Notes: generated from the sequence alone by a model not told the origin. A stretch of 64,000 bases of DNA from Verrucomicrobiales bacterium (GCA_029213005.1 JARGPI010000032.1:1-64000), one strand, 5' to 3'. Counted from the first letter of the stretch, positions 17,658 through 26,530 are shown. Translations and numbers: made by a program.

Positions 17658-17813
17658 CCGGTCCGGAAGCGGCCCTCGCAGCGGAGGAAACAGACCTCGC
17701 GGCAGAGGAAACGGGCATTGCGACGGGCCTCCGGGCTATCCGTTAATTTTTTCAGATTTTTTTCAGGTAATCTGTAACCGGCTCAATCAAACGGTGAAGG
17801 AAGAGGAAAGAGA

Positions 17814-18551
17814 ATGTCTATTCCTATGCAGTTACTTGAAACAGACTTTGAACCTTCATTCGGTGATCGACGGGAGGTGCTTTACGAAATCTTGATGGAC
17901 GGAATCTCCCTCGCCATTAAAAATCCGCAGATTTCGGTCCGTCTCGCGGCACTAAGCGTCCTCGCGACCTACCTGCAGGCCGATGGATTATTCATCGCCA
18001 GACGGAAGCGTAAGCCGAAAGGGGCTGAACCGAAGTTGACGTTGCGGGAGTGCCTCGTCTTTTCTGATCGAAAGCGGAAAAACAGAGTCCTATCCTTGTC
18101 ATCTCCGGGAGATCCCGGTTACGACGAACTTGTCGGACTGTTCGATTTCGCTGGCGATTCGTCCGGTCAAGATTGCCGGTTCTGTTCGACCTGGGTCTTT
18201 GAATCCGACCCGGAGGAGGGTCCTGAAACCGTGGCGGTTTTCTTTAAAACCAGCAAAGACCAGTCGTCTCGTAAGGTCCGGAAGGAAAACGTGGCGAAAC
18301 TGTTTTCCGAATTACCGCAATTGTTTGAAACTGAGGAGGATACCTTTGCCAAAGATATCCCGCCACACCTGGAGGCGGTCTTGAAACAGCTCCTCGATGG
18401 CTTTGACCGGAAAAAAATCGCTTCGAATCTGAATCTGTCGATCCACACCGTAGGCGGGTATACCAAGGAAATTTACCGCCACTTCGGCGTGCATTCCCAG
18501 GCGGAATTGATCTGCAAATTTCGCAACTCAACCCGGAATCAACCGAGCTGA
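17814..18551 (+). CDS. LuxR-type transcriptional regulator
   Basis: 245 residues. The C-terminal part (about 180-240) is a GerE/LuxR helix-turn-helix: LLDGFDRKKIASNLNLSIHT followed by VGGYTKEIYRHFGVHSQAEL. The N-terminal 170 residues are not a receiver (no conserved Asp pattern) nor an obvious autoinducer-binding domain; they may be a degenerate GAF/PAS-like sensor. AGGAAAGAG before the ATG is a moderate ribosome-binding site. Many regulators of this shape occur in planctomycetes; the target is unknown. Confidence 0.82.
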   Translation: MSIPMQLLETDFEPSFGDRREVLYEILMDGISLAIKNPQISVRLAALSVLATYLQADGLFIARRKRKPKGAEPKLTLRECLVFSDRKRKNRVLSLSSPGDPGYDELVGLFDFAGDSSGQDCRFCSTWVFESDPEEGPETVAVFFKTSKDQSSRKVRKENVAKLFSELPQLFETEEDTFAKDIPPHLEAVLKQLLDGFDRKKIASNLNLSIHTVGGYTKEIYRHFGVHSQAELICKFRNSTRNQPS

Positions 18552-18567
18552 ATGAAATCAGGAACTG

Positions 18568-18894
18568 CTAGATTCCCAGATTCCGAGGCTCCTCATTTTC
18601 CGGAGCGGGGTCGGCCTTGGGTGCTTCTTTGTGATCGTGACCTTTGGCATCGTGCGCTTCATCAGCGCCGTGGCCATGATCGTCGTGTTTGTGGTCTTCA
18701 CCTTTGTGATCGTCGTGCCCGTGGTCATCATCATGGCCATGACCGTGATCGTCTCCGTGACCGCCGTGGTTGTGAAGAACCTTGGTTTCATCGATCTCGT
18801 GGTGTTCGCAACCCATATAGATCCACGCGGTGAGAGCAAGGAACAGGAATAGTCGGCAAGTCGGCATCATGATGCGGGGACTAAATCGTTTCAC
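18568..18894 (-). CDS. Histidine-rich putative lipoprotein
   Basis: 108 residues. A short hydrophobic segment ends in YMGC, an imperfect lipobox, after which the protein is almost only His, Asp, Gly, Glu and Lys (about residues 31-85) in HGHDDDHGHDDHK-type runs, with a Pro-rich acidic tail. This composition would bind Zn, Ni or Cu with low specificity, as a metal buffer. Start ambiguous between 18894 and 18870 (MMPTC). Competing frames on both strands are also open because of the repetitive codons; this one is preferred because it alone gives a leader plus a sensible composition. No transporter gene lies beside it. Confidence 0.6.
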   Translation of the reverse strand: MKRFSPRIMMPTCRLFLFLALTAWIYMGCEHHEIDETKVLHNHGGHGDDHGHGHDDDHGHDDHKGEDHKHDDHGHGADEAHDAKGHDHKEAPKADPAPENEEPRNLGI

Positions 18895-18954
18895 CGCTCG
18901 AATGCAAGCGTCATGTTCCGGTTTTTTGCCGGTTTCAGGCGATTTCCGGAGGTT

Positions 18955-19428
18955 TCAGAGCACCAGGTTCAAGTTTGCTCGCGAGGTGGCGTCGAGCGCT
19001 TCCATCGACGAAACTTCGTAGCGATTGCCCATGCTGTCCCTGATGATCAATTTATCGTCGCCCAACCAGGTGACGTTTTTCCCCGGTTCTTTGAGATTAA
19101 AATACCTCTTTCCCCGATCGGTGGTGACTTTCAGGTAGCGCTGCCCGTGGTTCACAAAGCTGTGCTCGACTGACTGAATCAAACTGATCGCATACCGTTC
19201 GCCAAGCGCTTCGATCGCAATGCTCCGGGATTCGGGATCGAGATTTTCCACGGACTCCAGCCAGTAAATCTCCTGCTTGTTTTTGGCATCGAACACCGAA
19301 ATCTGCCCGGATCGATCGGATACCGGCCGGGCGTAGATCAATTTCACCTCGACAGGGGCGCTCTCACCGCATTCCGCGATGATAACGTCTCCTTTCCGGG
19401 TCAATTTGATGTTTCGCTGAGTCGACAT
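18955..19428 (-). CDS. DUF1854 protein, partner of ABC exporter
   Basis: 157 residues matching DUF1854: ARPVSDRSGQISVFDAKNKQEIYWLESV and an RYFNLKEPGKNVTWLGDDKLIIRDSMGNRYEV C-terminal half. No membrane segments or signal peptide. It begins six bases after the stop of the ABC transporter gene and is clearly co-expressed with it. I recall this pair being annotated in some proteobacteria as associated with cyanophycin metabolism, but no cyanophycin synthetase or cyanophycinase is in the window, so that role is untested here. Confidence 0.8.
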   Translation of the reverse strand: MSTQRNIKLTRKGDVIIAECGESAPVEVKLIYARPVSDRSGQISVFDAKNKQEIYWLESVENLDPESRSIAIEALGERYAISLIQSVEHSFVNHGQRYLKVTTDRGKRYFNLKEPGKNVTWLGDDKLIIRDSMGNRYEVSSMEALDATSRANLNLVL

Positions 19429-19434
19429 AGTTCT

Positions 19435-21738
19435 CTAATCAACGCTGTAAGCGACCTGAGTGCTCCGCATCCGGTTATTTTCGGCCTGAAGCTCGACCAA
19501 CTTTGCAAAATGTCCCTCTTCTCTCGCCATCAACTCTTCGTGAGTGCCGTGCTCGATAATCGAGCCGTTTTCGATAACAATGAGCCTGCTCGCGTTCCTC
19601 AAGGTTGCCAGTCGATGGGCGATCGCAATGGTGGTGCGGCCTTTCACCAGATTCCCGATCGCTTCCTGAATCGCTTTTTCCGTTTCCGAATCCACGGCCG
19701 AAGTGGCTTCATCGAGAATCAGGATCGGTGGGTCATTCAAAATCGCTCGCGCGATGGCGATCCGCTGTTTTTCACCACCGGACAAATCAACTCCACCTTC
19801 GCCGACGACCGTGTCGTAGCCCTCCTCTTTATCCAAAATAAAATCGTGAGCATGCGCAGCGCGGGCCGCCCGGACAATTTCGTCGAAATCGACATCCGGA
19901 TTCCCATAGGAAATATTCTCCGAGATAGTTCCGCTGAATAAAAAAGGATCCTGCATCACGATACCGATATTCCTCCGCCAGTCCTCGAGTTTGATATCCC
20001 GGATATCGTTCCCGTCGATTTTCAATGCACCGGAGTCCACATCGTAGAAACGGCACACCAGATTGATGATCGTACTCTTCCCCGCCCCGCTTTTACCCAC
20101 CAGACCGATCATCTCACCGGGTTTGATATCGAAAGTGATGCCTTTGATGATTTCTTTACCCCGATTGTAACTGAAGCGGACATTTTCGAAACGGATCTCC
20201 CCTTTTGCTCGCGGTAGAGAAATGGCTCCTTCACGATCGTAAGTCTCCGGCTCCTGATCAAGAACCTGAAAAATCCTTTCCGATGCGGTGATGGCATGGG
20301 TCGACCAGTTCACTACCGCGGTAAACCACTGCAGCGGACCGTAGAACATCGCCATGTAACTGATAAATGCAATGAGATGGCCGAAGGTGAAATCCGAATC
20401 GGGATCGAGAATGGAGTGACTCCCGAAATACCAGACCGAGACTGTCCCCACTCCCATGAACAGAGCCATCACTTCGAAAAATTTGGCGAAGGTACCGTCG
20501 AGTTGGTAGTTAACCCCAAATAGAGAATTGTTATTTTTAGTAAAGAGACGGTGCCGCCGCGACTCCTGTCCCAGCGCTTTCACCGCTTTGACGCCGTGGA
20601 CCGATTCACCGAGGACGCTATATAACACATTGGTACGATTCCCCCGTTTGTGAAACAGGGGGACCAGCTTTTTCCAGAACCAGGCCCCGCCCCCGAGCAG
20701 AAAAGGAACCGGCAGAAAGACACAAATCGCCAGCACCGGATGGAGCCAGAGCAGGATCCCTCCAATCCCGACAAACATCAGCAAGTTAATAAACAAATAG
20801 GGAGCACCCTCGATCAGGAAATGATGTAGTTCCGCCGTATCGTTCATCACTCTCCCGATGAGTTGACCACTTTCTTTTTGATTATGGTAACTCATCGTGA
20901 GTCGCTGCATTTGCTGGTGAAGCGCCGCGCGGAAATCCGCAATCAAGCGCCCACCCACCCAGACTTTCAGTAGGTTTGCTGCAGTCCGGCTCAGGAAAAT
21001 TACCACAAACATAATGGCAATGAGCGCCACATAGAGATTGATCCGATTACCCGCCGGTTCGACGGAGTTGGCAAAATCGCCCTGCTTCAGAATGTTATCA
21101 ACAATCTGCTTTGTCAGTAGCGGAGTGTATACCTGGGCCAGCACAGACACCGTCGTCAATAACATGAGGGCAAAGAGCCTCCCTTTGTAGGGAATCATGT
21201 ATTGCCACATCCGGTTCACGATTTTCCACCGGGGCATATCGAGCGGACTGCGACCACCGCGCTCTTCCAGCGGAATACCGCTTTCCGAAAAGGCGGAACC
21301 ATCGAGATCGGGAAAAATGACGGGGCGCTCTTCTGAATGATCTTCGATAATCCGCGCCGCCGCCGCGAATTCAGATATCAGATTCCGACTGTAGTGAATC
21401 AGAGCGACTTTGATCCCGTTGATCGTTTCCACCACGATTCTGGCTCCGCCGAAAAGTTCATCGGTGGAAACGGATTTGATATCTTCCACCGGGACGATCA
21501 CAGAGGATTCATCAGAATCGAGACCCAGCACCCGGGTAGGCGTGAGAACGAGAAAGGACTGACCGAACGTTCCATCAGCTTTGACATCTCCCTCCATCAC
21601 AAAGATGGGAGTTTCGCCGGACAGTTCGGAGACTAACGAATCAGGTAAGACCGCATTGAAGCGGGCGTCGTTTACATCGTTTACTGTCTGCGATTTTTCC
21701 AAGACAGACTGCGTTGCCCGAAAATGGCCAAAACGCAA
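19435..21738 (-). CDS. ABC exporter with extra N-terminal domain
   Basis: 767 residues. About 150 N-terminal residues form an extra soluble beta-rich domain (FLVLTPTRVLGLD, VPVEDIKSVSTDELFGGARIV), related in style to PH-like domains, before a six-helix type I exporter domain (about 185-490) and an ATPase domain with Walker A GKSGAGKST, signature LSGGEKQR, Walker B ILILDEATSAVD and the H-loop His in IAIAHRLA. A half-transporter, so it should work as a dimer. The N-terminal addition and the DUF1854 partner directly downstream mark a specific subfamily. Substrate unknown. Confidence 0.92.
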   Translation of the reverse strand: MRFGHFRATQSVLEKSQTVNDVNDARFNAVLPDSLVSELSGETPIFVMEGDVKADGTFGQSFLVLTPTRVLGLDSDESSVIVPVEDIKSVSTDELFGGARIVVETINGIKVALIHYSRNLISEFAAAARIIEDHSEERPVIFPDLDGSAFSESGIPLEERGGRSPLDMPRWKIVNRMWQYMIPYKGRLFALMLLTTVSVLAQVYTPLLTKQIVDNILKQGDFANSVEPAGNRINLYVALIAIMFVVIFLSRTAANLLKVWVGGRLIADFRAALHQQMQRLTMSYHNQKESGQLIGRVMNDTAELHHFLIEGAPYLFINLLMFVGIGGILLWLHPVLAICVFLPVPFLLGGGAWFWKKLVPLFHKRGNRTNVLYSVLGESVHGVKAVKALGQESRRHRLFTKNNNSLFGVNYQLDGTFAKFFEVMALFMGVGTVSVWYFGSHSILDPDSDFTFGHLIAFISYMAMFYGPLQWFTAVVNWSTHAITASERIFQVLDQEPETYDREGAISLPRAKGEIRFENVRFSYNRGKEIIKGITFDIKPGEMIGLVGKSGAGKSTIINLVCRFYDVDSGALKIDGNDIRDIKLEDWRRNIGIVMQDPFLFSGTISENISYGNPDVDFDEIVRAARAAHAHDFILDKEEGYDTVVGEGGVDLSGGEKQRIAIARAILNDPPILILDEATSAVDSETEKAIQEAIGNLVKGRTTIAIAHRLATLRNASRLIVIENGSIIEHGTHEELMAREEGHFAKLVELQAENNRMRSTQVAYSVD

Positions 21739-21772
21739 AGGTTAATCCCGGCTTTTCCCGCCTCTGGAACAC

Positions 21773-21797
21773 AAAAAACCTCCCGAAGGAGGCTTTT
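21773..21797 (-). terminator. Rho-independent terminator
   Basis: On the minus strand CCTCC-TTCG-GGAGG, with the stable TTCG loop, is followed by TTTTTT. It lies 32 bases past the stop of the glycine-zipper gene. The flanking AAAA/TTTT also allows some function on the other strand. Confidence 0.85.
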
Positions 21798-21828
21798 CGT
21801 AACATTCGATAAAGAACCGGAGGAGACC

Positions 21829-22059
21829 CTAGTAATAGTAATCTCTCTTCTTCTCCCGGTTCCGCCCGATGGCCGCGCCCGCTGCGCCGCCTGCAGCAGC
21901 TCCGATGAGGGCACCTTTTTTATGATCATCACCGTCTGCGATGATGGTTCCGAGAATCGCCCCTGCAGCAGCTCCCGTTCCAGCACTTTTCTGGGTCGGG
22001 GTGCAGCTGACTCCGGTGAGGCAAAGGACTGCGGTGAGACTAAACAGGATAACTTTCAT
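21829..22059 (-). CDS. Glycine-zipper lipoprotein
   Basis: 76 residues: signal peptide with lipobox-like GVSC (about 16-19) followed by glycine-zipper repeats (GTGAAAGAILGTII, GALIGAAAGGAAGAAIG) and a basic, Tyr-rich end. Such small outer-membrane lipoproteins are common in Gram-negative bacteria and may contribute to envelope stability. Encoded 63 bases after the NlpC/P60 gene on the same strand and followed by a strong terminator. Confidence 0.85.
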   Translation of the reverse strand: MKVILFSLTAVLCLTGVSCTPTQKSAGTGAAAGAILGTIIADGDDHKKGALIGAAAGGAAGAAIGRNREKKRDYYY

Positions 22060-22122
22060 GAAATACGACGTGGTGCGGATGTTGGTAATCAGTGGATTCA
22101 GGTTGTTGTTCAGTGAAGCGGC

Positions 22123-23013
22123 TCAGTTCTCTTTCGATTTGAATAGCCCCGAGCCGTCTTTGTTCGAAAACAATTTCTTGAACGGCTGATTGGTTCCCTT
22201 CATCTCTTTGAACTTATCGCTCAAACTCTTCACTACATTCGTCGAGTTAGACGCGTTAGACTGCGAAGAAGTCTCTTTTATTGGGTCTTTTTTATCAGAA
22301 TTTGCCGTTTTTTTCGGTTTCTCCGTGCTTTTGGACGTTGTTTTGCCTTTTTTCGCGGGTTCCGGCTTCGGAGAAGAGGTGGTCTTGAGTCCCGGAATGG
22401 GCCCAAAGGCGACCATACGGGCCTTCGACGTCTTCGACGGCACCCGGAAATCAAACACACTTACACCATGGATCTTTTTCCCACGGTAGCGACGCCCGCT
22501 GCTCGCCCCGAAAAGCACGCCTTTCCCATCCTTCTTTAGCGTCCCGAGATAAAGCATCACATGCGAGATCGGGGGGCTCCGGTCTTTCACCGCATAAGTG
22601 CCCTCCCAGAAAACGAGATCCCCCGGCTTCAGTTTCCCGAAAACACTGTGCTCCTGACTGTAGATATCTTTCAGCTTCGTGAGCTCCCCGTGTTTGTCCG
22701 CCCAGTGATAGATCGTGTAGGAAGTTCGCGGAACGCCCTTCAAATTCAGGGTCTTCAGCACATGGCTGACCGTTCCAGAGCAATCCATACCGCCTTTTTC
22801 CGGCGAATCGGACCCGAAAGTATAAGCGAGATCCATCCTCGTGAGTCTCAGGCTGTTTTCGACAACCTTTTTGACCTCCGGAGACATCCCATCGTATTCG
22901 ACCAAATCATCAGGTTTGATCGACGAAACCGCCGCCGGTTGAGCGTGGAGGGAGCCCGTCTGGAAAATCAGTAAAACACTAAGAAGGGAGACAATAAACT
23001 GCTGTTTGTGCAC
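22123..23013 (-). CDS. Secreted NlpC/P60 peptidoglycan hydrolase
   Basis: 296 residues starting with GTG. Signal peptide (to about 24), then an NlpC/P60 Cys-peptidase domain (about 55-205) with the nucleophile in GGMDCSGTVSHV and the His in PISHVMLYLG; LKPGDLVFW is the usual segment between them. It would cut stem peptides of peptidoglycan. The C-terminal 85 residues are Lys/Ser/Thr-rich and low in complexity, perhaps a wall-binding tail. It starts eight bases after the stop of a membrane protein gene, so the two are likely co-transcribed. Confidence 0.9.
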   Translation of the reverse strand: MHKQQFIVSLLSVLLIFQTGSLHAQPAAVSSIKPDDLVEYDGMSPEVKKVVENSLRLTRMDLAYTFGSDSPEKGGMDCSGTVSHVLKTLNLKGVPRTSYTIYHWADKHGELTKLKDIYSQEHSVFGKLKPGDLVFWEGTYAVKDRSPPISHVMLYLGTLKKDGKGVLFGASSGRRYRGKKIHGVSVFDFRVPSKTSKARMVAFGPIPGLKTTSSPKPEPAKKGKTTSKSTEKPKKTANSDKKDPIKETSSQSNASNSTNVVKSLSDKFKEMKGTNQPFKKLFSNKDGSGLFKSKEN

Positions 23014-23021
23014 CTGTCAGT

Positions 23022-23693
23022 CTAGCCCCTCGATAAGCCGCGCTCAACCGCCTTTTCGCCACCGTGGTAGTAGGGCATCGCAAGCTGCGCCGGCTGACTC
23101 TCGACCTCATTTTCGTAGTGGTCAGCCTGATCAAACTGCCTCAGGTAGCCCGGAGCGACCCCGTTTAGAATCGTCAATTCCCGGGAAACCATGCTGTACC
23201 AGACCGGTGTGGACGCATTCAGAAAACTGCTCGCAAAAAACAGCAGAATCCCCCCGAGGAAAATCCACGGAGTCACGAAAATTCCGAGCCAGAAAGCGGC
23301 AAGCGAACCGAGAAATCCCAGTTTCGCCAGCGCCGAAAAAACCTGGTGCTGAGTGTGCGCCTTGTCACACAGGCCAATCGTCAGCTTCCGCGGACATCGC
23401 CCCCACCAACTCTCAGGATCAAACGGATTCCGGAGATAAATTTTTACCACATGAGTGGCCGGCTGATTGGTTTTGATACAGTTCTCCAGAGGAAGTTTCG
23501 CGAGGTGCTCAATGCACAACTGATTCCGGTCCCGGTAGATAAAACCGGGATCCCATTCGGGAACTGGACTTCCAATGTAGGGTGCTTCATTCGCCAACGA
23601 ATCGGCGCATGCCTGATGATGAGCCACTTCCCTCACGGGAGCACGCTCAATGGTGATCGGAGTTCGATCGGGGTTTTTTTGTTGTTGGTTCAT
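23022..23693 (-). CDS. Uncharacterised membrane protein
   Basis: 223 residues, not recognised. A polar N-terminal half with several Cys residues (QLCIEHL, ENCIKT, WGRCP, IGLCD) is followed by two adjacent hydrophobic helices (about 128-165) and a polar tail. The N-terminal Cys/His pattern could bind metal. It precedes the NlpC/P60 gene directly, so a cell-envelope role is possible but not shown. Confidence 0.6.
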   Translation of the reverse strand: MNQQQKNPDRTPITIERAPVREVAHHQACADSLANEAPYIGSPVPEWDPGFIYRDRNQLCIEHLAKLPLENCIKTNQPATHVVKIYLRNPFDPESWWGRCPRKLTIGLCDKAHTQHQVFSALAKLGFLGSLAAFWLGIFVTPWIFLGGILLFFASSFLNASTPVWYSMVSRELTILNGVAPGYLRQFDQADHYENEVESQPAQLAMPYYHGGEKAVERGLSRG

Positions 23694-23857
23694 AATCTCT
23701 GCTTTTGGCCGGGACTACCTTGATCACGAGTTAAAAACATTGGAGCAGAGGTTGTCCGTGGCTAGATTGGGGAGCAGCGGTGCTGAATTATGGAAATTAC
23801 AATCCTTTCAGCTAAATAAAAGCTATAATCTTTACATTTTTTAAGTTTACGAAAGTT

Positions 23858-24697
23858 ATGAGGTTTGAAATCTACCAGGCATCACCAGAGAAATTAGTCA
23901 TCAAGCAGGCCGACGGTGATTATCGCAGCGCCACCGGCCTGACCTTTGATCAAATCTTCCGGGCAGACTCACCTCAAGACATCGTGGCTTCCGCCTATGA
24001 GCACGGGGAGACAACGGAGGCCCCCTCCGGGTCATCTCTGCCCCCGATCGGGAGTCAGGAGATCTGGGCCGCCGGAGTCACCTACTTCCGCAGTCGAACC
24101 GCCCGCATGGAAGAGGCTGAGTCCGGCGGGGGCGACATTTTTTATGACAAAGTTTACGAGGCACCCCGTCCAGAATTGTTTTTCAAATCCACCGCACAGC
24201 GAACCCGCGGCCACGAAGCCCCCGTCTGCATCCGCCCCGACTCCACCTGGGACGTCCCCGAACCCGAATTGACCCTCGCGATAAATCACGCCGGCAAAAT
24301 TTTCGGATACACCATCGGGAATGACATGAGTTCCCGCAGCATCGAAGGGGAAAACCCACTCTACCTCCCCCAGGCCAAAGTCTACAAAGGATCCTGCGCG
24401 ATCGGCCCCTGCCTCGTCGTCGACGAAGCACCCGGGAAAGACACCGTGATCAAATTGCAGATTTCCCGATCCGGGGACCTGAAGTTTTCCGGGGAAACCA
24501 ACGTCGGCCAGATCAAGCGGGGCCTCGATGAACTGGCCGGTTACCTCTTCCACAGCAACGAATTTCCCGATGGCGCCTATCTCATGACCGGGACAGGCGT
24601 CGTTCCCGATTCCGATTTCACCCTCGCCGCCGGCGACGTCATCGAAATCACCATCGAAGGCATCGGCCTCCTCCGAAACACCGTAGAGGTCGCATAA
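23858..24697 (+). CDS. Fumarylacetoacetate hydrolase-family enzyme
   Basis: 279 residues. The C-terminal FAH fold shows the metal-binding acids in DVPEPELTLAI and GNDMSSRSIEGENP, plus LPQAKVYKGSCAIGP. Close relatives act on 2-keto-3-deoxy sugar acids or on acylpyruvates; in sugar-degrading bacteria a lyase or dehydratase of the keto-deoxy-arabonate type is common, which would suit this region. The exact reaction cannot be read from sequence. Followed nine bases later by three GTACAGGGTACA palindromes and the long-hairpin repeat. Confidence 0.87.
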   Translation: MRFEIYQASPEKLVIKQADGDYRSATGLTFDQIFRADSPQDIVASAYEHGETTEAPSGSSLPPIGSQEIWAAGVTYFRSRTARMEEAESGGGDIFYDKVYEAPRPELFFKSTAQRTRGHEAPVCIRPDSTWDVPEPELTLAINHAGKIFGYTIGNDMSSRSIEGENPLYLPQAKVYKGSCAIGPCLVVDEAPGKDTVIKLQISRSGDLKFSGETNVGQIKRGLDELAGYLFHSNEFPDGAYLMTGTGVVPDSDFTLAAGDVIEITIEGIGLLRNTVEVA

Positions 24698-24705
24698 AAA
24701 CAAGG

Positions 24706-24765
24706 ACTGTACAGGGTACAGTCCGAAATTGTACAGGGTACAATCTAATACTGTACCCTGTACAC
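24706..24765. repeat. GTACAGGGTACA hairpins, site B
   Basis: Three palindromes lie in a row: ACTGTACAGGGTACAGT (24706-24722), ATTGTACAGGGTACAAT (24728-24744) and ACTGTACCCTGTACAC (24750-24765). The first two face one way and the third the other, so either can pair with it. They stand between the FAH-family stop and the left end of the long-hairpin repeat. Confidence 0.85.
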
Positions 24766-24780
24766 TTTTCGCATCTTGAG

Positions 24781-25069
24781 AATAAAAGGGAGGCTGGAGG
24801 CCGCAATATATGGTAGCCGGTGTTGCTGCGAGCCCAAAGCGAGCAAGGCACCGGTATAGGTAGAGAAGACCGTCGAGCCCCGGAGGGGAGGTAGAACCGT
24901 TAAGGACCATGCCGATGTTCTAACGCCCCTCCGGGACTGCATGCGGTTTGGGTTTGGGACCGGTGCCTCATTCGCTTGGCGCTCATTTCTTCACCGGCTA
25001 ACATCTGATCGGGCCTCCAGCCCTTTTTGCGGCCTAATCCCAGGGGCGAAATGGTTGACAGGGTACAAC
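24781..25069. repeat. Long-hairpin dispersed repeat, copy 2
   Basis: Second copy of the element at 73-320, with a core of about 249 bases (24781-25029). Several differences from copy 1 fall in unpaired or weakly paired parts of the predicted stem. After the core comes GCGAAATG...ACAGGGTACAA...CATTTCGC (about 25047-25075), a further small hairpin that has a close counterpart at 33-63. Open frames across it are products of the repeat and are not considered genes. Confidence 0.85.
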
Positions 25070-25455
25070 ATTTCGCAGCTGTGAATCCAAGGATCAAAAA
25101 GCCCAAAGGGCTGATTCAATCTAGCCCGGGGCAGCGCCCCGGTTTTTGATACAAAGAAAATTTCAGCGCTAAAAGCGCGATTTAAACCAGCCACACCAAG
25201 AAACCACCTGAAATCCCCCCTGTCACCCGGGTCGGCCCGATCTTCCTCACCCGGAAGGCCGTGCCGAAAACCCAAATTTCTCCTCAAAATCCGGCAAACC
25301 GGCCTTAAAAACATCCAATCTGAGCCCTCCATTTGAACCGCGACAAAAACCATTATCACTTCTCGATTAATTTCCCTTGATCCCTGCCAATGCCATGATA
25401 TTTTCCCGCTCGCTTTTCGGACAGGAATCACCTTCCTGAATTCACCCGAAAACAA

Positions 25456-25527
25456 GCGCGAGTAGCTCAGCGGTAGAGCGACTGGTTTACACCCAGTTGG
25501 TCGGCGGTTCAATCCCGTCCTCGCGCA
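25456..25527 (+). tRNA. tRNA-Val (anticodon TAC)
   Basis: A complete cloverleaf: acceptor GCGCGAG/CTCGCGC, D stem GCTC/GAGC, anticodon stem ACTGG/CCAGT with loop TTTACAC (anticodon TAC, codon GTA), T arm GGCGG-TTCAATC-CCGTC with one G-T pair, discriminator A. CCA is not encoded. It marks the left edge of the repeat- and transposase-rich island, a usual insertion position, but no repeat of its 3' end was found downstream. Confidence 0.96.
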
Positions 25528-25908
25528 CTTTCTTTTCAAAAAGCACCTTCGCCGACACTTTAAAGAGACTTACGAATTCCCATTCAACGAACCGTATTCT
25601 CATCCGGAGCATCTCAAAAAATCAGCATCCTGGATTGATCCACTGGAAGTTCTCTTAAGAAGTGTGCCTGGCCGCTTGCGATCCTCTGTATGCACTACGA
25701 CGCGACCCCGGGAAATAGCGAGGCTCATCAGGAAAATAGCGCAGAAAAATAGAGAGGCTCATAATAAGAAAAGAAGCTCTTTTCGTCCCCCATCCCTTTT
25801 AAACACAGACCTCCGGCATCGAACGGCATCTTCGCCCATTTGAAACTTAACGGAAAATTCCAGCTTTTTCGCTTGCTGTAAATTATTTTGAACAGTATTA
25901 ATAAAAAC

Positions 25909-26292
25909 ATGAGTTCTTCGAGGTTAATTGGGGAGGGGCGCAGCTTCTATCATTGCATTGGGCGATGCGTCGATCGGGGATACTTTTTCCGGGAAGCAGT
26001 TGTGAAAGAGGAGTGCCGCAAGATTATGCGTCGACTCGAAAAGTTCCTCCACGTCCGGGTGATTACTTATTGTTGGATGTCCAATCACACCCATCTGTTA
26101 CTTGAGATTCCGGATCGTCAATCGCTGGAACCGTTAACCGAGGAGAGCCTGCTCGAATTGCTACCCACGCTCTACGGAGCGAACAAGTTGGCGGAGGTCC
26201 GCGAAGAGCTGAAACGGATCCGGGAACAATCATCCAGTGCCGAGATGGCGGAGAAGCGAATCGGTCAAATTTTAGCGAAATACGAGGCCTGA
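25909..26292 (+). pseudogene. Truncated RAYT transposase (tandem duplicate)
   Basis: 127 residues nearly identical to the N-terminal part of the intact transposase at 26531, including the HUH pair (HTH at residues 60-62). The homology breaks off at AAATACGAGGCC; the next base starts a TGA stop and a 27-bp tandem repeat. It lacks the catalytic Tyr region, so it cannot be active alone. If translated, a DNA-binding fragment could interfere with the full-length protein; that is speculation. Confidence 0.88.
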
Positions 26293-26387
26293 GCGCGAAA
26301 AGTAGCGACGCGAAAAGTAGCGAGGCTAGTTGCGACGCGAAAAGTAGCGAGGCTAGTAACGACGCGAAAAGTAGCGAGACTAGTAAT
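26291..26387. repeat. 27-bp tandem repeat
   Basis: Three units, at 26307-26333, 26334-26360 and 26361-26387, of GACGCGAAAAGTAGCGAGG followed by CTAGTTGC or a variant, plus a partial unit at 26291-26306. It fills the junction between the truncated and intact transposase copies. Related short blocks (AGCGAGGCTAATAATAA) precede the other copies at 25720-25760 and 29490-29510, so the motif appears tied to the element's left end. Confidence 0.85.
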
Positions 26388-26530
26388 AAGAAAAGAGGTC
26401 CATTTCGTCCCCCAACCCTTTTAAACACTGACCTCCGGCATCGGACGGCATCTTCGCCCATTTGAAACTTAACGGAAACTTCCAGCTTTTTCGCTTGCTG
26501 AAAATTCTTTTGAACAGTATTAATAAAAGC

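Noticed and set aside
18558..18852. Alternative frames over the His-rich gene
   Set aside because: They give Thr/Met- or Val/Ile-rich low-complexity products, as expected from out-of-frame reading of His-Asp codons.
24032..24910. 292-codon minus-strand frame running from the FAH gene into the repeat
   Set aside because: Antisense to a conserved enzyme, and it crosses the palindromes and hairpin repeat; not a real gene.
26063..26461. Minus-strand frame with LLFASLLAS repeats
   Set aside because: The hydrophobic repeats simply translate the 27-bp tandem repeat, whose length is a multiple of three.
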